NCBI RefSeq assembly: GCF_949628215.1
Contig: NC_134276.1
Location: forward strand, 102,799,799-102,863,798
Origin: Phalacrocorax aristotelis
Lineage: Eukaryota > Chordata > Aves > Suliformes > Phalacrocoracidae
Direction of reading: 5' to 3'
DNA length: 64,000 bases
This document shows positions 27,701 to 39,700 of the stretch, piece after piece. The first letter of the stretch is position 1. Each line of letters opens with the position of its first letter. Under the pieces are notes generated by a model, which had not been told where the DNA came from, searched no databases, and worked only from the letters and a program-made list of their open reading frames with translations. A program made the position numbers and the translations under genes.

Positions 27701-30700
27701 TCCAATAGCCCACACACCACTAAGAGATTACTTTTGAGCAAATTGAGGTTGCTTGATTTCAGATGTTATTTCTATGAACAGTTATTTCAGAACTGTCACA
27801 CTGATGATGTAATTAATAAACAAAAAAGCACACTTTCTTTCCCCATTCCAAATTTTCTCTAGTTTCTGGGGGAAAAAGCATAGGGGGAAAATTAGCAAAT
27901 GGAACAAGGTGACATTACTACCATAAAACAACAAGTAGCAATTTTTTCTCCACATCAGAACAATAACATCCCATTTATAGACTTGAACTGCAACAGGATA
28001 GAACTGCAACAATAATTCTCTAAAAATATCTTAGAGTGCATATGAAAATATACAGAACCACGTGAAGTGCGCACTGGATTTTTAACCCAGGGATAGCATT
28101 TAACCATGAGAAATTCACTATCAAAAATAAGAGCTTAAATAACAACACCAGAACCATAAAGTAGAAGTGAAAGCTTTGGTTTTATTAACAGGACTGCAAG
28201 GAGAACTATCAATTTGTACACAATTAGAGCAGAATAAAAAAAAAATAAAATAAAAAAAAAATTTGGATTTCATGCATTTCCAGGGAATTAAAAAGCCTGT
28301 TTTCATGACTTAAAAAAAAACCATGTAGAGAATAAGAGCTCAACCCACAAGCCAGCTTACACACCAACCAAGCACACAGAACAACAGCTTGCCTCAAAGT
28401 CACAAAAAAACAACTTGGTTTTTTTCAGGTTTGATACTGTTCTCACTTACCTCAGTGAGCTCCTTTAGTGTATCTCTTGATGACTTCTGATTGGCTTTGT
28501 CGTCTTTCTTTTGAGATAACAAAGGCATCAGGCTTGGTGGTAAGGGAACACCAGACTTAGCACACATGGCGGCTGCATTAGCTTTTGCTATTTCAAGTAG
28601 CTGGGCCTTGTCTAAAAAAAATTGTAATTTTTTTTTAAGAAAAAGTATTATTTTCAGATTCTTGTTTTAACAATAAATAATAATTTCTGGCAGACTAAAC
28701 AAAGTACAAAGAAAAAGCACTAGATTTACCCACACTGTGCGCTTTTATATTCTATGAAACTAACTAAAATTGTACTTAGTTGCTCCAGACTTTTTAAAAT
28801 TTGGTCTACCGAACAGACAAGTGAAATTGCAAATTTAACACAAAGCACCAAATCCAAATTACAGCACTCAAAACCCTCCAAATCCCCGAAGTTCTGATGC
28901 CTATTTTACTTCACTGATCACTCTAGTTTTGGAAATACTGGGTCATTTTACTCAGCATAAATTCCCAAGTCTACTTCCTAGCTACCTCTGAAAAGCAGTC
29001 AAAGGTTTTGAGGAAGTCCCCTCAAGTCCTCCAGTACACAGCCTGAAAGCTACTTGCAACGAACCAACAGAATAAGCACTGAATTAAATGTGTACTTGCA
29101 TAAAATACAATTACACACAGAACTGTTAATAAAACAGTATTTTGCTTTATTAAGGAAAAAAGCACATGTGGCCCTATGACAGAAACAGGGAATGAAAGTA
29201 TGCCTTATTTGATCTGCCAGCTTGCAAAGAAATGAGTTACCACTATCTCTGCAAGCATACAGCTTTACAAAAGATCCTGAAGGACAACATTCTTTTACTT
29301 CTTAAGCAACAGAAGTATATAGATACAGACTTGCTGCATAATCAAAGCATGAAGGCAGATTCAAGGACGCTCATTAATTCTCGTGTTCTTTACAAAAATA
29401 CTTCTCTGGCAGAGGGGCTTCCATGGTAACTTTGAGACTAAAAGGATCAGATCCTGAGATCCACAAAAGGAAGCATCCTCACACACTGTACAAGAGCTCG
29501 TCTTTCAAAATTAAAACCTGCTTTCTCCTTATGCAACTTTCTGCTAAGGAAACTACGAGGCCTTTCTTCTCCAGTCACAGAGAAAAGATGCCATTCATTT
29601 AGGATTTTTTTCTTTTCTTTTTCAAACAGCTGGGTCTGGAAATGTTTTCAGAAACAAGCCTCCCTTTCCCATTAAGTTCTTAACACAGGAAAAGGGCAAG
29701 ACAGAGTAACGGAAACAGATAAACAAGCATTACAGCTGACAACAGAGCTAAGACCTCTCCAACTGGCACTTACTTTTAAATGTTCTTTCAATACTCAGTT
29801 TCTTGTCAGGAAAACTAGAAATTCCTAAGTTTCTTACAGAGTACTTGGCCTTTCCTAACTATTACAATGAACAGTGTTCCTCAAGACTGCAACATACTAC
29901 TGTCACATAAAAGCTCTATAATCAAGACATAACCTGCTCTAAATATGCTTTCATCCACATGGCAAGCACTGATTCAGGTCTGACATAAAAGTTCCTACTG
30001 GAAGTCACTGCCTAAAGGTAGTACACAATACGACTTCCAAAAAATTCCTTACGAATGCTACAGAGATATGTTAAAAATAAAGTATATGTAAATGAACACA
30101 GTTATCACCCAACCATAGAACTACTGAAAATAAAATTATCACTTACCCAAGTCTGTAAGACGTTTAGGTGACCTGCTTGAAAATCGTTCTGACGACCTCG
30201 ACCGACGACGATCAGGTGATCTGCTGTATCTTCTTCTTCCTGAAGATCTTGATCGCCGTAGTCGAATTGGTGATCTACTAGAGCTCCGTCTTCTTCCTCT
30301 TGACCTTGATCGCCTTTGACGAATAGGTGTTCGACTCCTGCTCCGTAATCTGAGTGATATTCTACGATCTCTTGAATCTGATCTTCTTCTTCTTCTGTCA
30401 GTAGATCTTGACCTATTTCTCTGAGATCTCTTACGCCTGTCTCTTGATAAAGAACGCCGCCTTCTTGATGCTGACCTTGACCTACTCCTCCTTCTGTGCC
30501 TTGAACGCGACAATGAGCTAGATCGAGAGCGACGATTAGATTTTGATCTTGATGCTCTTCTGCGTGTTACTGATCTGGAGCGATTCCGTCTGGAGCGAGA
30601 TTCTGTATCATATCTCTGGGATCTGTGCTGAGAAGACCTGGAGCGTCTGCTTCTAGACCTCCGTGAAGATTCTTTGTCTGCTGTTTTTTCAACAGATTTG

Positions 30701-33700
30701 GATCGACTCCTTTGGTGAGCTGTAGACCTGGAGCGCCTACGCCTAGACCTCCGTGAAGACTCTTTGTCTGCTGCTTTTTCAACTGATGTCGATCGACTCC
30801 TTTGGCGAGCAGTGGACCTGGAGCGTCTACGTCTAGACCTCCGTGAAGATTCTTTGTCTGCTGTTTTTTCAACAGATGTGGATCTACTCTTCTGGCGAGC
30901 AGCAGACCTGGAACGTCTACGTCTAGATCTCCGTGAAGACTCTTTATCTGCCACTTTTTCAACAGATGTGGATCGACTCTTTTGGCGAGTAGGAGATTTT
31001 GAGTGTCTGCTTATTGATCTTCCTGGAGACTCTTTGTCAGATGTTTTATCAACAGATTTGGACCTAGATTTTTCACGTTCAGAAGACTCAGAACGCCTAC
31101 TGTCAGGTATAAAGGAAGAGTCCTGTTCCTCCAGCCTCTCATGAGGCATGGAATCCTGTTTATCTTCATCTGCCAAAGAGGGCTCCGCATCCTCGCCCTC
31201 CTCACCAGTGGTAGACCTTGACTCACGGTCATCTGACGATGTGGAATCTCTTCGTTCAGCTGTCAAGGAGGGCTCCGCATCATCTACTTCTTCACCAGTA
31301 GTAGACCTTGATTCACGCCCATCAGGGGATGTGGAACGTCTGTGTTCAGTTGTCAAAGAGGGTTCCATATCCTCTGCTTCTTCACCAGTGGTAGACCTTG
31401 ACTCATGGTCATCCGATGATGTGGAATCTCTTCGTTCAGCTGTCAAGGAGGGTTCTATATCCTCCACATCTTCACCAGTGGTAGACCTCGACTCATGTTC
31501 ATCTGAGGATGTGGAGTGTCTACGTTCAGTTGTCAACGAGAGCTCCTGGTCCTCTGCTTCTTCACCAGTGGTCGACCTTGACTCACGTCCATCAGGAGAC
31601 ATAGAACGTCTATGTTCAGCTGTCAAAGGCGGCTCCAAATCTTCTATTTCTTCGCCAGTTGTAGACCTTGAATCGTGATCATCGGAGGATGTGGAATGCC
31701 TACGTTCAGCTGTCAAAGAGGGCTCCCTATCTTCTATATCTTCACCAGTGGTAGACCTTGACTCACGCTCATCAGAGGATGTGGAATCTCTTCGTTCAGC
31801 TCTTAAGGAGGGCTCTGCATCCTCTGCTTCTTCACCAGTGGTAGACCTTGACTCATGCTCATCAGAAGACACGGAGCACCTACGTTCCGTTGTCAAAGGC
31901 TGCTCCAGATACTCTCCTTCTTCACCAATGCTAGATCTTGACTCGTGCTCATCAGGGGACGTGGAGCGCCTATGTTCAGATGTCAAAGAAGGCTCCAGAT
32001 CATCCATTTCTTCGTCTATGGTAGATTTCTGGTCATGGCCCTCAGGGGACAGAGATCGCCTACGTTCAGAAGTCAAAGAGGACTCTAGACCCTCTTCCTC
32101 CATGGGGGATTTCAGTTCATGACCTTCCTGATATGAGGATACAGAATGTCTACGTTCAGATATCAAAGAGGGCTCTAGGTCCCCTGTTTCTTCACCAGGG
32201 CCAGATTTCACACTGTAGCCATCAGGAGACATGGAGCACCTGCTTTCAGGCATTAGAGAAGGCATTGCATCATCCGCTTTTTCAACAGCGACGGATTTCG
32301 TTTCGCTATCATCAGGGGACATGGAGGCTCTATCATTTAGCGTCAAAGGTTCAAGATCACCTACTTTTCCAATAGTGGGGAATCTCAACTTCTGGCTATC
32401 AGGGGATGCATCAAGTTCATTTTCAGGTGTTGGAGAAAGCTCCTGCACATCTGCTTTTTGAACAGGGGTGAACCTTACCTCCTGGCTCTCAAAAGACAAA
32501 ATATGGTCATTTTCAGATGTCAAAGAAGAATCCATATCCTCTGTTTTCTCAGCATGGGTCAATCTTGATTCATACTCTTCAGGGAACAGAGCATGTTCAT
32601 TTTCAGATGTTAGGGAAGGTTCCTTAGCCTCTACTTTTTCAGCAGGGCTAGACTGCAGCTCCTGACCTTCAGGGGACAGGGCACATTCACCTTCAGACAT
32701 CAAAGACAACTCCTGAACCTCTGCTTTTCCAACAGCAGTAGACTGCAACTCCTGGCTATCAGTGGACACTGAACTTTCACTTTCAGATGTTTCAGAAGGC
32801 TCCTCCATTTCTTCTTTTTCAACAGGACTGGATCTCAAGTCATGGCCTTCAGGGGATACATCATACTCGTTTTCAGACAGCAAAGAACACTCCTGCACCT
32901 CTGTTTTTTCAGTAAGAGAAGAGAGCAACTCCTGTCCTTTGGGGGATGCAGCATATTCACTGTCTGATATTAGTGATGGCTCCTGCACCACTGTGTTTTC
33001 AGCAAGGGTAGACTGTAATCCTTGGCCTTCAGGGAAGATGGTATATTCACTGTCAGAGGGCAGAGAAGGCTCTTGCACTTCTTTTTCAGCAGGACTGGCT
33101 GTCATCTCCTGGCCCTCAGGAGATACAGCATATTCATTTTCAGACAGCAGAGAACACTCCTGCACCTGTGTTTTTTCAGCAAGGGAAGATGGCAATTCGT
33201 GATCTTCAGAAGACACAACATGTTCATTGTCAGGTGCTACAGAAGCCTCCTGCATCTCTACCTTTTCAGGAGAGCTAGATCTTAGCTCCTGGCCCTCCCA
33301 AGATACAGTATATTCATTTTCAGATGTCAGAGCAGGTTCTTGCACTTCTACCTTTGCAACAAGGGGTGACCGCAACTCCTGGCTCTCAATGGACACTGAA
33401 CATCTTTCTTCAGACACCCGATAAAGTTCCCGCATCTCTCTTTTATCAGCAGGGGTTGATGTAAACTCCGGACCGTCAAGCCTGATTGTATATTCATTTT
33501 CACACATTTCGGAAGGCTCCTCTACCTCAGCTTTTTCAAAAGGGATGGATGTCAACTCATGATCATCAGAGGGAACAGAACATCTGCTTTCCAGTATCAG
33601 AGGTGCCTCCTGCACCTGTATTTCTTCATCATAGGCAGGTCTCAACCTGTGGCCATCGGGACATGCAATGCATTTCAGTTCAGATGACTTGTGCACCTCT

Positions 33701-36700
33701 GCTTTTTCAGCAGGGATAGCTCTCAATTCATGACTATCAGGCAACAGGAGAAGCCCACCTTCAGATGTCAGAGAAGTCACTGGAGCCTGCAGTTTTTCAG
33801 TTGGTGTGCTTACTGATTCACAAACATCAGCAGACTCCAAGAACCCACTTTCCAGTGGGAGAGGAGGCTTCTGTATCTCCATTTTTTCAGCTGCAGTGGA
33901 TGTCATTTCATAGCCTTCAGGGAAGACAGAACACCTAAGCTCAGATGCCAATGACAGTTCTGCACCTTCTGTTTTCTCAAAGTAATTGTGTTTTGATTTA
34001 TGGCCATCATGGCACACAGGAATTCCACTTTTAGACACCAAGAAAGACCCTGTACCCTCTATCTTTCCAGCAGGCAAGTATCTCGATTCATGCATTTCAG
34101 AAGATTCAGAGCAGTCAATTTCAAGTACATGTGAAAGTGTCGGACCATCTAAATCTTTGTCCACAGATGATCTGGACTCATGAACTTCAGAAGACTTGCA
34201 GCTTTGTCCTAAAGTTGTAAGTACAACTCCCCGCGCTTTTTCAAAAGATGACGCTGAAGTGAAGTCATCAGAGATCTCAACAGGACCACACTCAGATGGC
34301 AGGGAAACATCTGGAGCTTTTTTTTCAACAGACAAAGGTCTTTGTTCATTTCCATCAGGTGACTTGAAGGACCCACCTGCAGACATCAACAGAAGCTCCT
34401 CTCTTTGTGCAGCAAAGCTGGGTCCTGATTCATGTCCATCAGGAGACTTGAAGCGTCCACTATTAGAAGCCACAGAAGGCTCCTGTATCTGTCCTTCTTC
34501 AACAGGCAAGGACGCTGACTCACAGACATCAGGGAACACAGAGCATGTAACTTCAGGTGCTAGGAATGATTTTTGAGCTTCTACTGTTTCAAAAGATAGT
34601 GACCTTGACTCAGGGCTGTCAGCCGACATAGAAGATTCACTCTCAGGTACCTGCAAAAAGTCCGGATGCTCGTTTTTTTCAACAGGGATATGTCTCAATT
34701 CACGGCTATCAGACAAGTCAGAAAGCACACTTTCAGACGTCCGAGAAGACCCCTGAACCTCTGTTTTTCCAGAGGACGAGGAGATTGTCCTGTAATCATC
34801 AGAAGATACAGAACATCCACTTTCAAGTGTCCGGAGAGGCTCTGGACCCTCTATTTCTTTGAGAGAGGCAGATCTTGACTCATCTTCATGGGATGCGGAG
34901 AGCTGAAATTCTGTTACTGAAGAAGTTTCTGGATCGCCTCTTTTTTCAACAGATGAGGAACTTGATTTGGGTGTGGAGTATGTAAGCTCAGGTAGTGACG
35001 CAGACTCCAGAGCCACTGCTTTTTCAGCTGATCCATTTTCAGATGTCATAGAAAGCTCTGAAACCTGTGTTTTTTCCACAGGAATGGATGTCAATTCCTG
35101 GTCATCTGGGGTTTTGGAGCTGTCAAATTCAGATATCACAGAAGGCTGCAGACCCACTGTTTTTTCAACAGATGAGCTTTCCTCAAGACTATCGGAAGTT
35201 TTGGAAAATCCACTTTCAGATGCTGGTGGCAGCTCTGGGCCATTTACTCTTTCGACAGACAAAGCTACTGACATAGGACCATTAGAAGATTTTGAGGAGC
35301 TGTCTTCACTTGGAAAAGAAGGTTCAGGAACATCTACTTTTTCAAGAGATTTGGTTGACTCCTGAAGTTCAGAAGACTCCACGTGCTTGCTACTGCACTT
35401 CACCGAGGATAACTTACTCTCTCTTTTTTCTACAGATTTGGACCTTGACTTAACACTATCAGAGGACTTGGAACGCTTCCGTTTGGATTTTTTTGAAGAT
35501 TCCTTGCGCTTTTTTTCAACAGACCTAGACCTAGACTTGTAACGTTCAGAAGATTTTGAGCGGCGACGCTTAGATTTTCTTGAGGACTCCTTCTTTTTTT
35601 CCACTGATTTGGATCTAGACTTGTAACGGTCAGAGGACTTTGAGCGCTGGCGTTTAGACTTCCGTGATGATTGCTTTCGATCTCTTTTTTCTACTGATCT
35701 GGATCTAGACTTGTAACGGTCAGAGGACTTCGAGCGTTGACGTTTAGACCTCCGCAGAGATGCCTTTCGACCTCTCTTCTCAACAGATCTTGACCTAGAT
35801 TTCGAACGATCAGAGGAACCAGACCCTCTGTGTCTGAATCTCCATGAGTATTCTTTGCCACCTCTCTTTTCTGAAGACCTAGATCTAGATTTAGAACGGT
35901 CAGAGGACCTGGAACGTCTGCGGCGGGACCTCCAAGAGGACAACCTCTTTTCCACTGACCGTGATTTAGACCTGTAGCGGTCAGATGACCTCGAACGTCT
36001 GCGTCCAGACCTTCGGGAGGACAGCCTCTTTTCCACTGACCTCGACTTAGACCTGTAGCGGTCAGAAGACCTGGAACGTCTGCGCCCGGACCTTCGAGAG
36101 GACAGTCGCTTTTCCACTGACCTGGACTTAGACCTATAGCGGTCAGAAGACCTAGAACGTCTGCGCCCGGACCTTCGAGAGGACAGTCGCTTTTCCACTG
36201 ACCTGGACTTAGACCTATAGCGGTCTGAAGACCTGGAACGTCTGCGCCCGGACCTTCGAGAGGACAGTCGCTTTTCCGCTGACCTAGACTTAGACCTGTA
36301 GCGGTCAGAAGACCTCGAACGCCTACGTCTGGACCTTCGGGAGGACAGTCGCTTTTCCACTGATCTGGATTTAGACCTGTAGTGGTCAGAAGACCTTGAA
36401 CGTCTGCGTCTGGACCTCCCAGAGGACAATCTGCTCCCTCTCTTTTCTGCTGATCTGGATTTAGACCTGTAACGGTCGGATGACCTGGAACGTCTGCGCC
36501 TGGACCTCCGGGAAGACACTCTTCTCTCTCTCTTCTCCACAGATCGGGATCTAGATTTGGAATGCTTTTTTCTGGAATCTGAATAGTTTCTGCTCCTAGA
36601 ACGTGCTCTTTTAGAGGTCAAACGCCTGGAAGTAGAACGTGACCTTGACTTTTTCTTCCTCTTCCTAGACCGGGACTGAGACTTGGAGCGACTCCTTTTT

Positions 36701-39700
36701 TGTTTCTTTGCATCATGTTTTTTATCACTGCTTCTATGGCTACTTTTTTCAATAACTTTTTCAAGCCTCATCAGTGTCTCCCTCATTCGTGCCGCCACAT
36801 CAGGTTGCACATCAGATGTTTCTGAATCTCTTTTCTCTGACTCCTGTTCTGGAGTTGCTTCTTTGGCAGCCTCAGTCTGTGGAATGACTTCTGACTGGCC
36901 TGCCTCTGCCACAAGTACTGGAACGGCTTCTGTAACAGTCTCAGGTACTGGAGCTGCTTCCGAATCTTTTGTCTCAGCCTCCAACCCTGCAGCTGCTTCT
37001 GCATCCTTCAGGTCTACAACAGTCTCAGGAAGAGAAGCTGCTTCCAAATCTTTTGTTTCTGCCACATGAGCTTGAGCTGCTTCCAACTGTTCTGTGTCTC
37101 TGACTATCTCAGATTCAGGAGCCCCTGCTGACTCTTTTTCATCTGCTGCATGTGAAGGACTAAAAACTGTTCCTGCTATTAAAGGCTCAGATGCTTGAGT
37201 TTGCTGCACATCTTTCTTCTCAACCACTATCTCGCATTCCTGAGCTTGACCTGGAACTCCCAGGTCATCTATTTGTTGACCCAGCACCTCTTCTGCATAT
37301 TGTGCTTCTGCTGCCACTTCATGTTCCAGTGTTGTTTCTGCATCTCTCATCTCCCCTGGCTTTGGAACTGCCTCAGACGACTTCATTTCAGCAGTACTCA
37401 ATATTTCTGGAGCCTCTTCCATACTCTTCCACTCTGCAGCAGGTTTTCCTTCTAGAACTGCTTGCAGATGTTCTTGCTTTTCAGAGTGCAAAGATTCTGA
37501 AACAGCTTCTGAAGCATCCTCTAAAACATTAATCGCCCCCACAGCTCCAGACTTCTGGCCAGTTTCCAAACCTTGGATATCCATATCAGGCTCTTCGACT
37601 GTTTCAGAACCTTTCACCCCTACTGTTGCAGACTCTTCCATACTTTCCAACAACCTCACTTCTCTAGCTGGCTCCAAATATTTTGCTTCCATTGATTTCT
37701 CTGTTTCTGAAGCTTCTTCCAAATCTTTTACATTGGTAAACAAGGGCTCATTTTTTTTGGTGCTTGTCCTCCTCGTTGCAATTATATATTCTACAGTAGG
37801 TCCCTGAGTTCTCACATCTGTCGAAATGTAAGATTCCAAAGTTCCTCTCAAGTTCCTCACTTCTGTCACTATTTCTGATGCCACAGTTTTTTCTTCCACT
37901 CTGGGCAAAGACTCTAATACTGCTTCTGAATGACCTACTATTTGTTCCTGGACAGATTTTGAACTTGTTTCTAAGGTTTGCACAGGTTCTAGTATTGCTT
38001 CTTTGCTCCTTGCCTTTGCTTTGTTTGGATCTTCTGGAGCAACTTCAGAATGCCTAATTTCTCTAGCCACCTCAGATGCCAATGTCCTTCCCAAGCCTTG
38101 CATTAGCATCTTCGTTTCAGATCCCGCAACCATTTCCAAATTTTTCATCTCTGTTAAGGGTGAAGTTTTTGATCTCGCTTCCAAATCTTTTACCTCTGCA
38201 ATGGCCTCAACTTCCGACAAGCTGGATAAACCTCTCACTTCTACAGTGGCAGAACTGGTAGCTAGTTCAGAATCCTTTATCTCCCCTGCCACCTCAGTTT
38301 GTGAGGTTCTTGTATGCGTCATGACCTCAGACTGTGAAATGATGGAACTCTTTGTTCTGCTTGCACCAAGAGGTTCTGCATGTTTTGGTTCTCTTTCTGC
38401 TGTGGTTTTCAAATGCATTAGTTCTGCTAGTGCCTCAGACTCTCTAGATGGTTCCATGCTTACACATGCAACCACAGATTCAGGAGTCCTTTCTGACCTT
38501 TCTTCTATGGCAAGACATCCTGGACTTGCTTCCAAGACTTTGCTACCCATTTTGGCTTCAGAACACACATTTTCTCCTAAGCCGCTTACCACTGCAAGGG
38601 TTCTAGGCTGCAAGACTGCTTCCAAAGCTTGTACCTTTGCCATACCTACAGACACTGGATCTCCTAAATCTCTCATGCCTTTCACATGCAGGTGGGATGA
38701 AGATGTCTTCATCTCTGTTTTGGCTCTGTCAAGGTCTGCTTCTGAATCTTTCCTTCCTGTCTCTGCTACAGGTCCTATAGTTGTTTCCAAACTTTTCACT
38801 GGTGTCACAGATCCGACTTTCATAGCTAGGAGACTGGCATCTGAGCCTGCTTCTACTCCTGCCATACTAGCTAGATTTATTTCTGAACCTTTTGACACCG
38901 CTGCTGAATCTATTGTTGCTGCTAAACCTCTGGCCACAGTCTCAGAATGCACTGTTTCTTCTGAAGCTTTCACGCCTTCCATTTGCAAAGACAGTGAAGC
39001 TGTTTGCAAAGTTTCTGCTTCCACCACAGCTGTTGGTCTTAGGGTTCCTCCTGGACTTCCCACGTCTCCTTTCTGCAAAGACAGGAGAGTTGCTTCCAAA
39101 CCTCTCACATTTGATTCACTCAGCATTTCTGGCTGTCTCAGTAATGAAGTACCTTCTGAATCTTTTGCCTCTGTTACAGCTACAGGCTTGAGAGTAGATT
39201 CTGAAATTTTTGAAGCATTAGTATTTTCCAGTTGCAGAGTAGCTTGACTTGTTTCTAGACCTTTTATTCCTATTAGTGCTGCAACTTCTGTGGTTGCTTG
39301 TGGACCTTTAAAACCCTGCACCATCTGGATTTCTGGGGTTGTTCGGGGAACGAAGGTCTGCACAACTGCTACAGGTTCTGAAGTTGCTTTTAAAACTTTT
39401 GCCTCTGCAACCACATTCACATCTGTCAATTCTGCTGGAAGCGCAGATCCCTGGGTTCTATCCACACTTCTTGTTTCTGTCAAGACTTCACGTTGTAGGA
39501 ACACTCCTGGTGCATTCAGCACTGTTGCAGGATCAGTGGTACCCTCCACACCTTTGAGTATTTCAACTTGCAGAGATTCCTGAGCTGCTTTGACATCTTT
39601 TGCTGTAACGCCCACAGGTTCCATGACTGTTTCAAAAGTTTTGGGCTTTACTACAGCAACTGGCTGTAGAGCTTCTTCCAAAGTTTTCACATTTTCTGTA

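Noticed and set aside
38003-39247. 414-codon plus-strand open frame, and other long plus-strand frames (31148-31678, 32762-33202, 36683-37069) opposite SON exon 3
   Set aside because: They are antisense shadows of the SON repeat exon. Repeat periods are multiples of three and codon composition avoids stops on the other strand. There are no splice or promoter signals.
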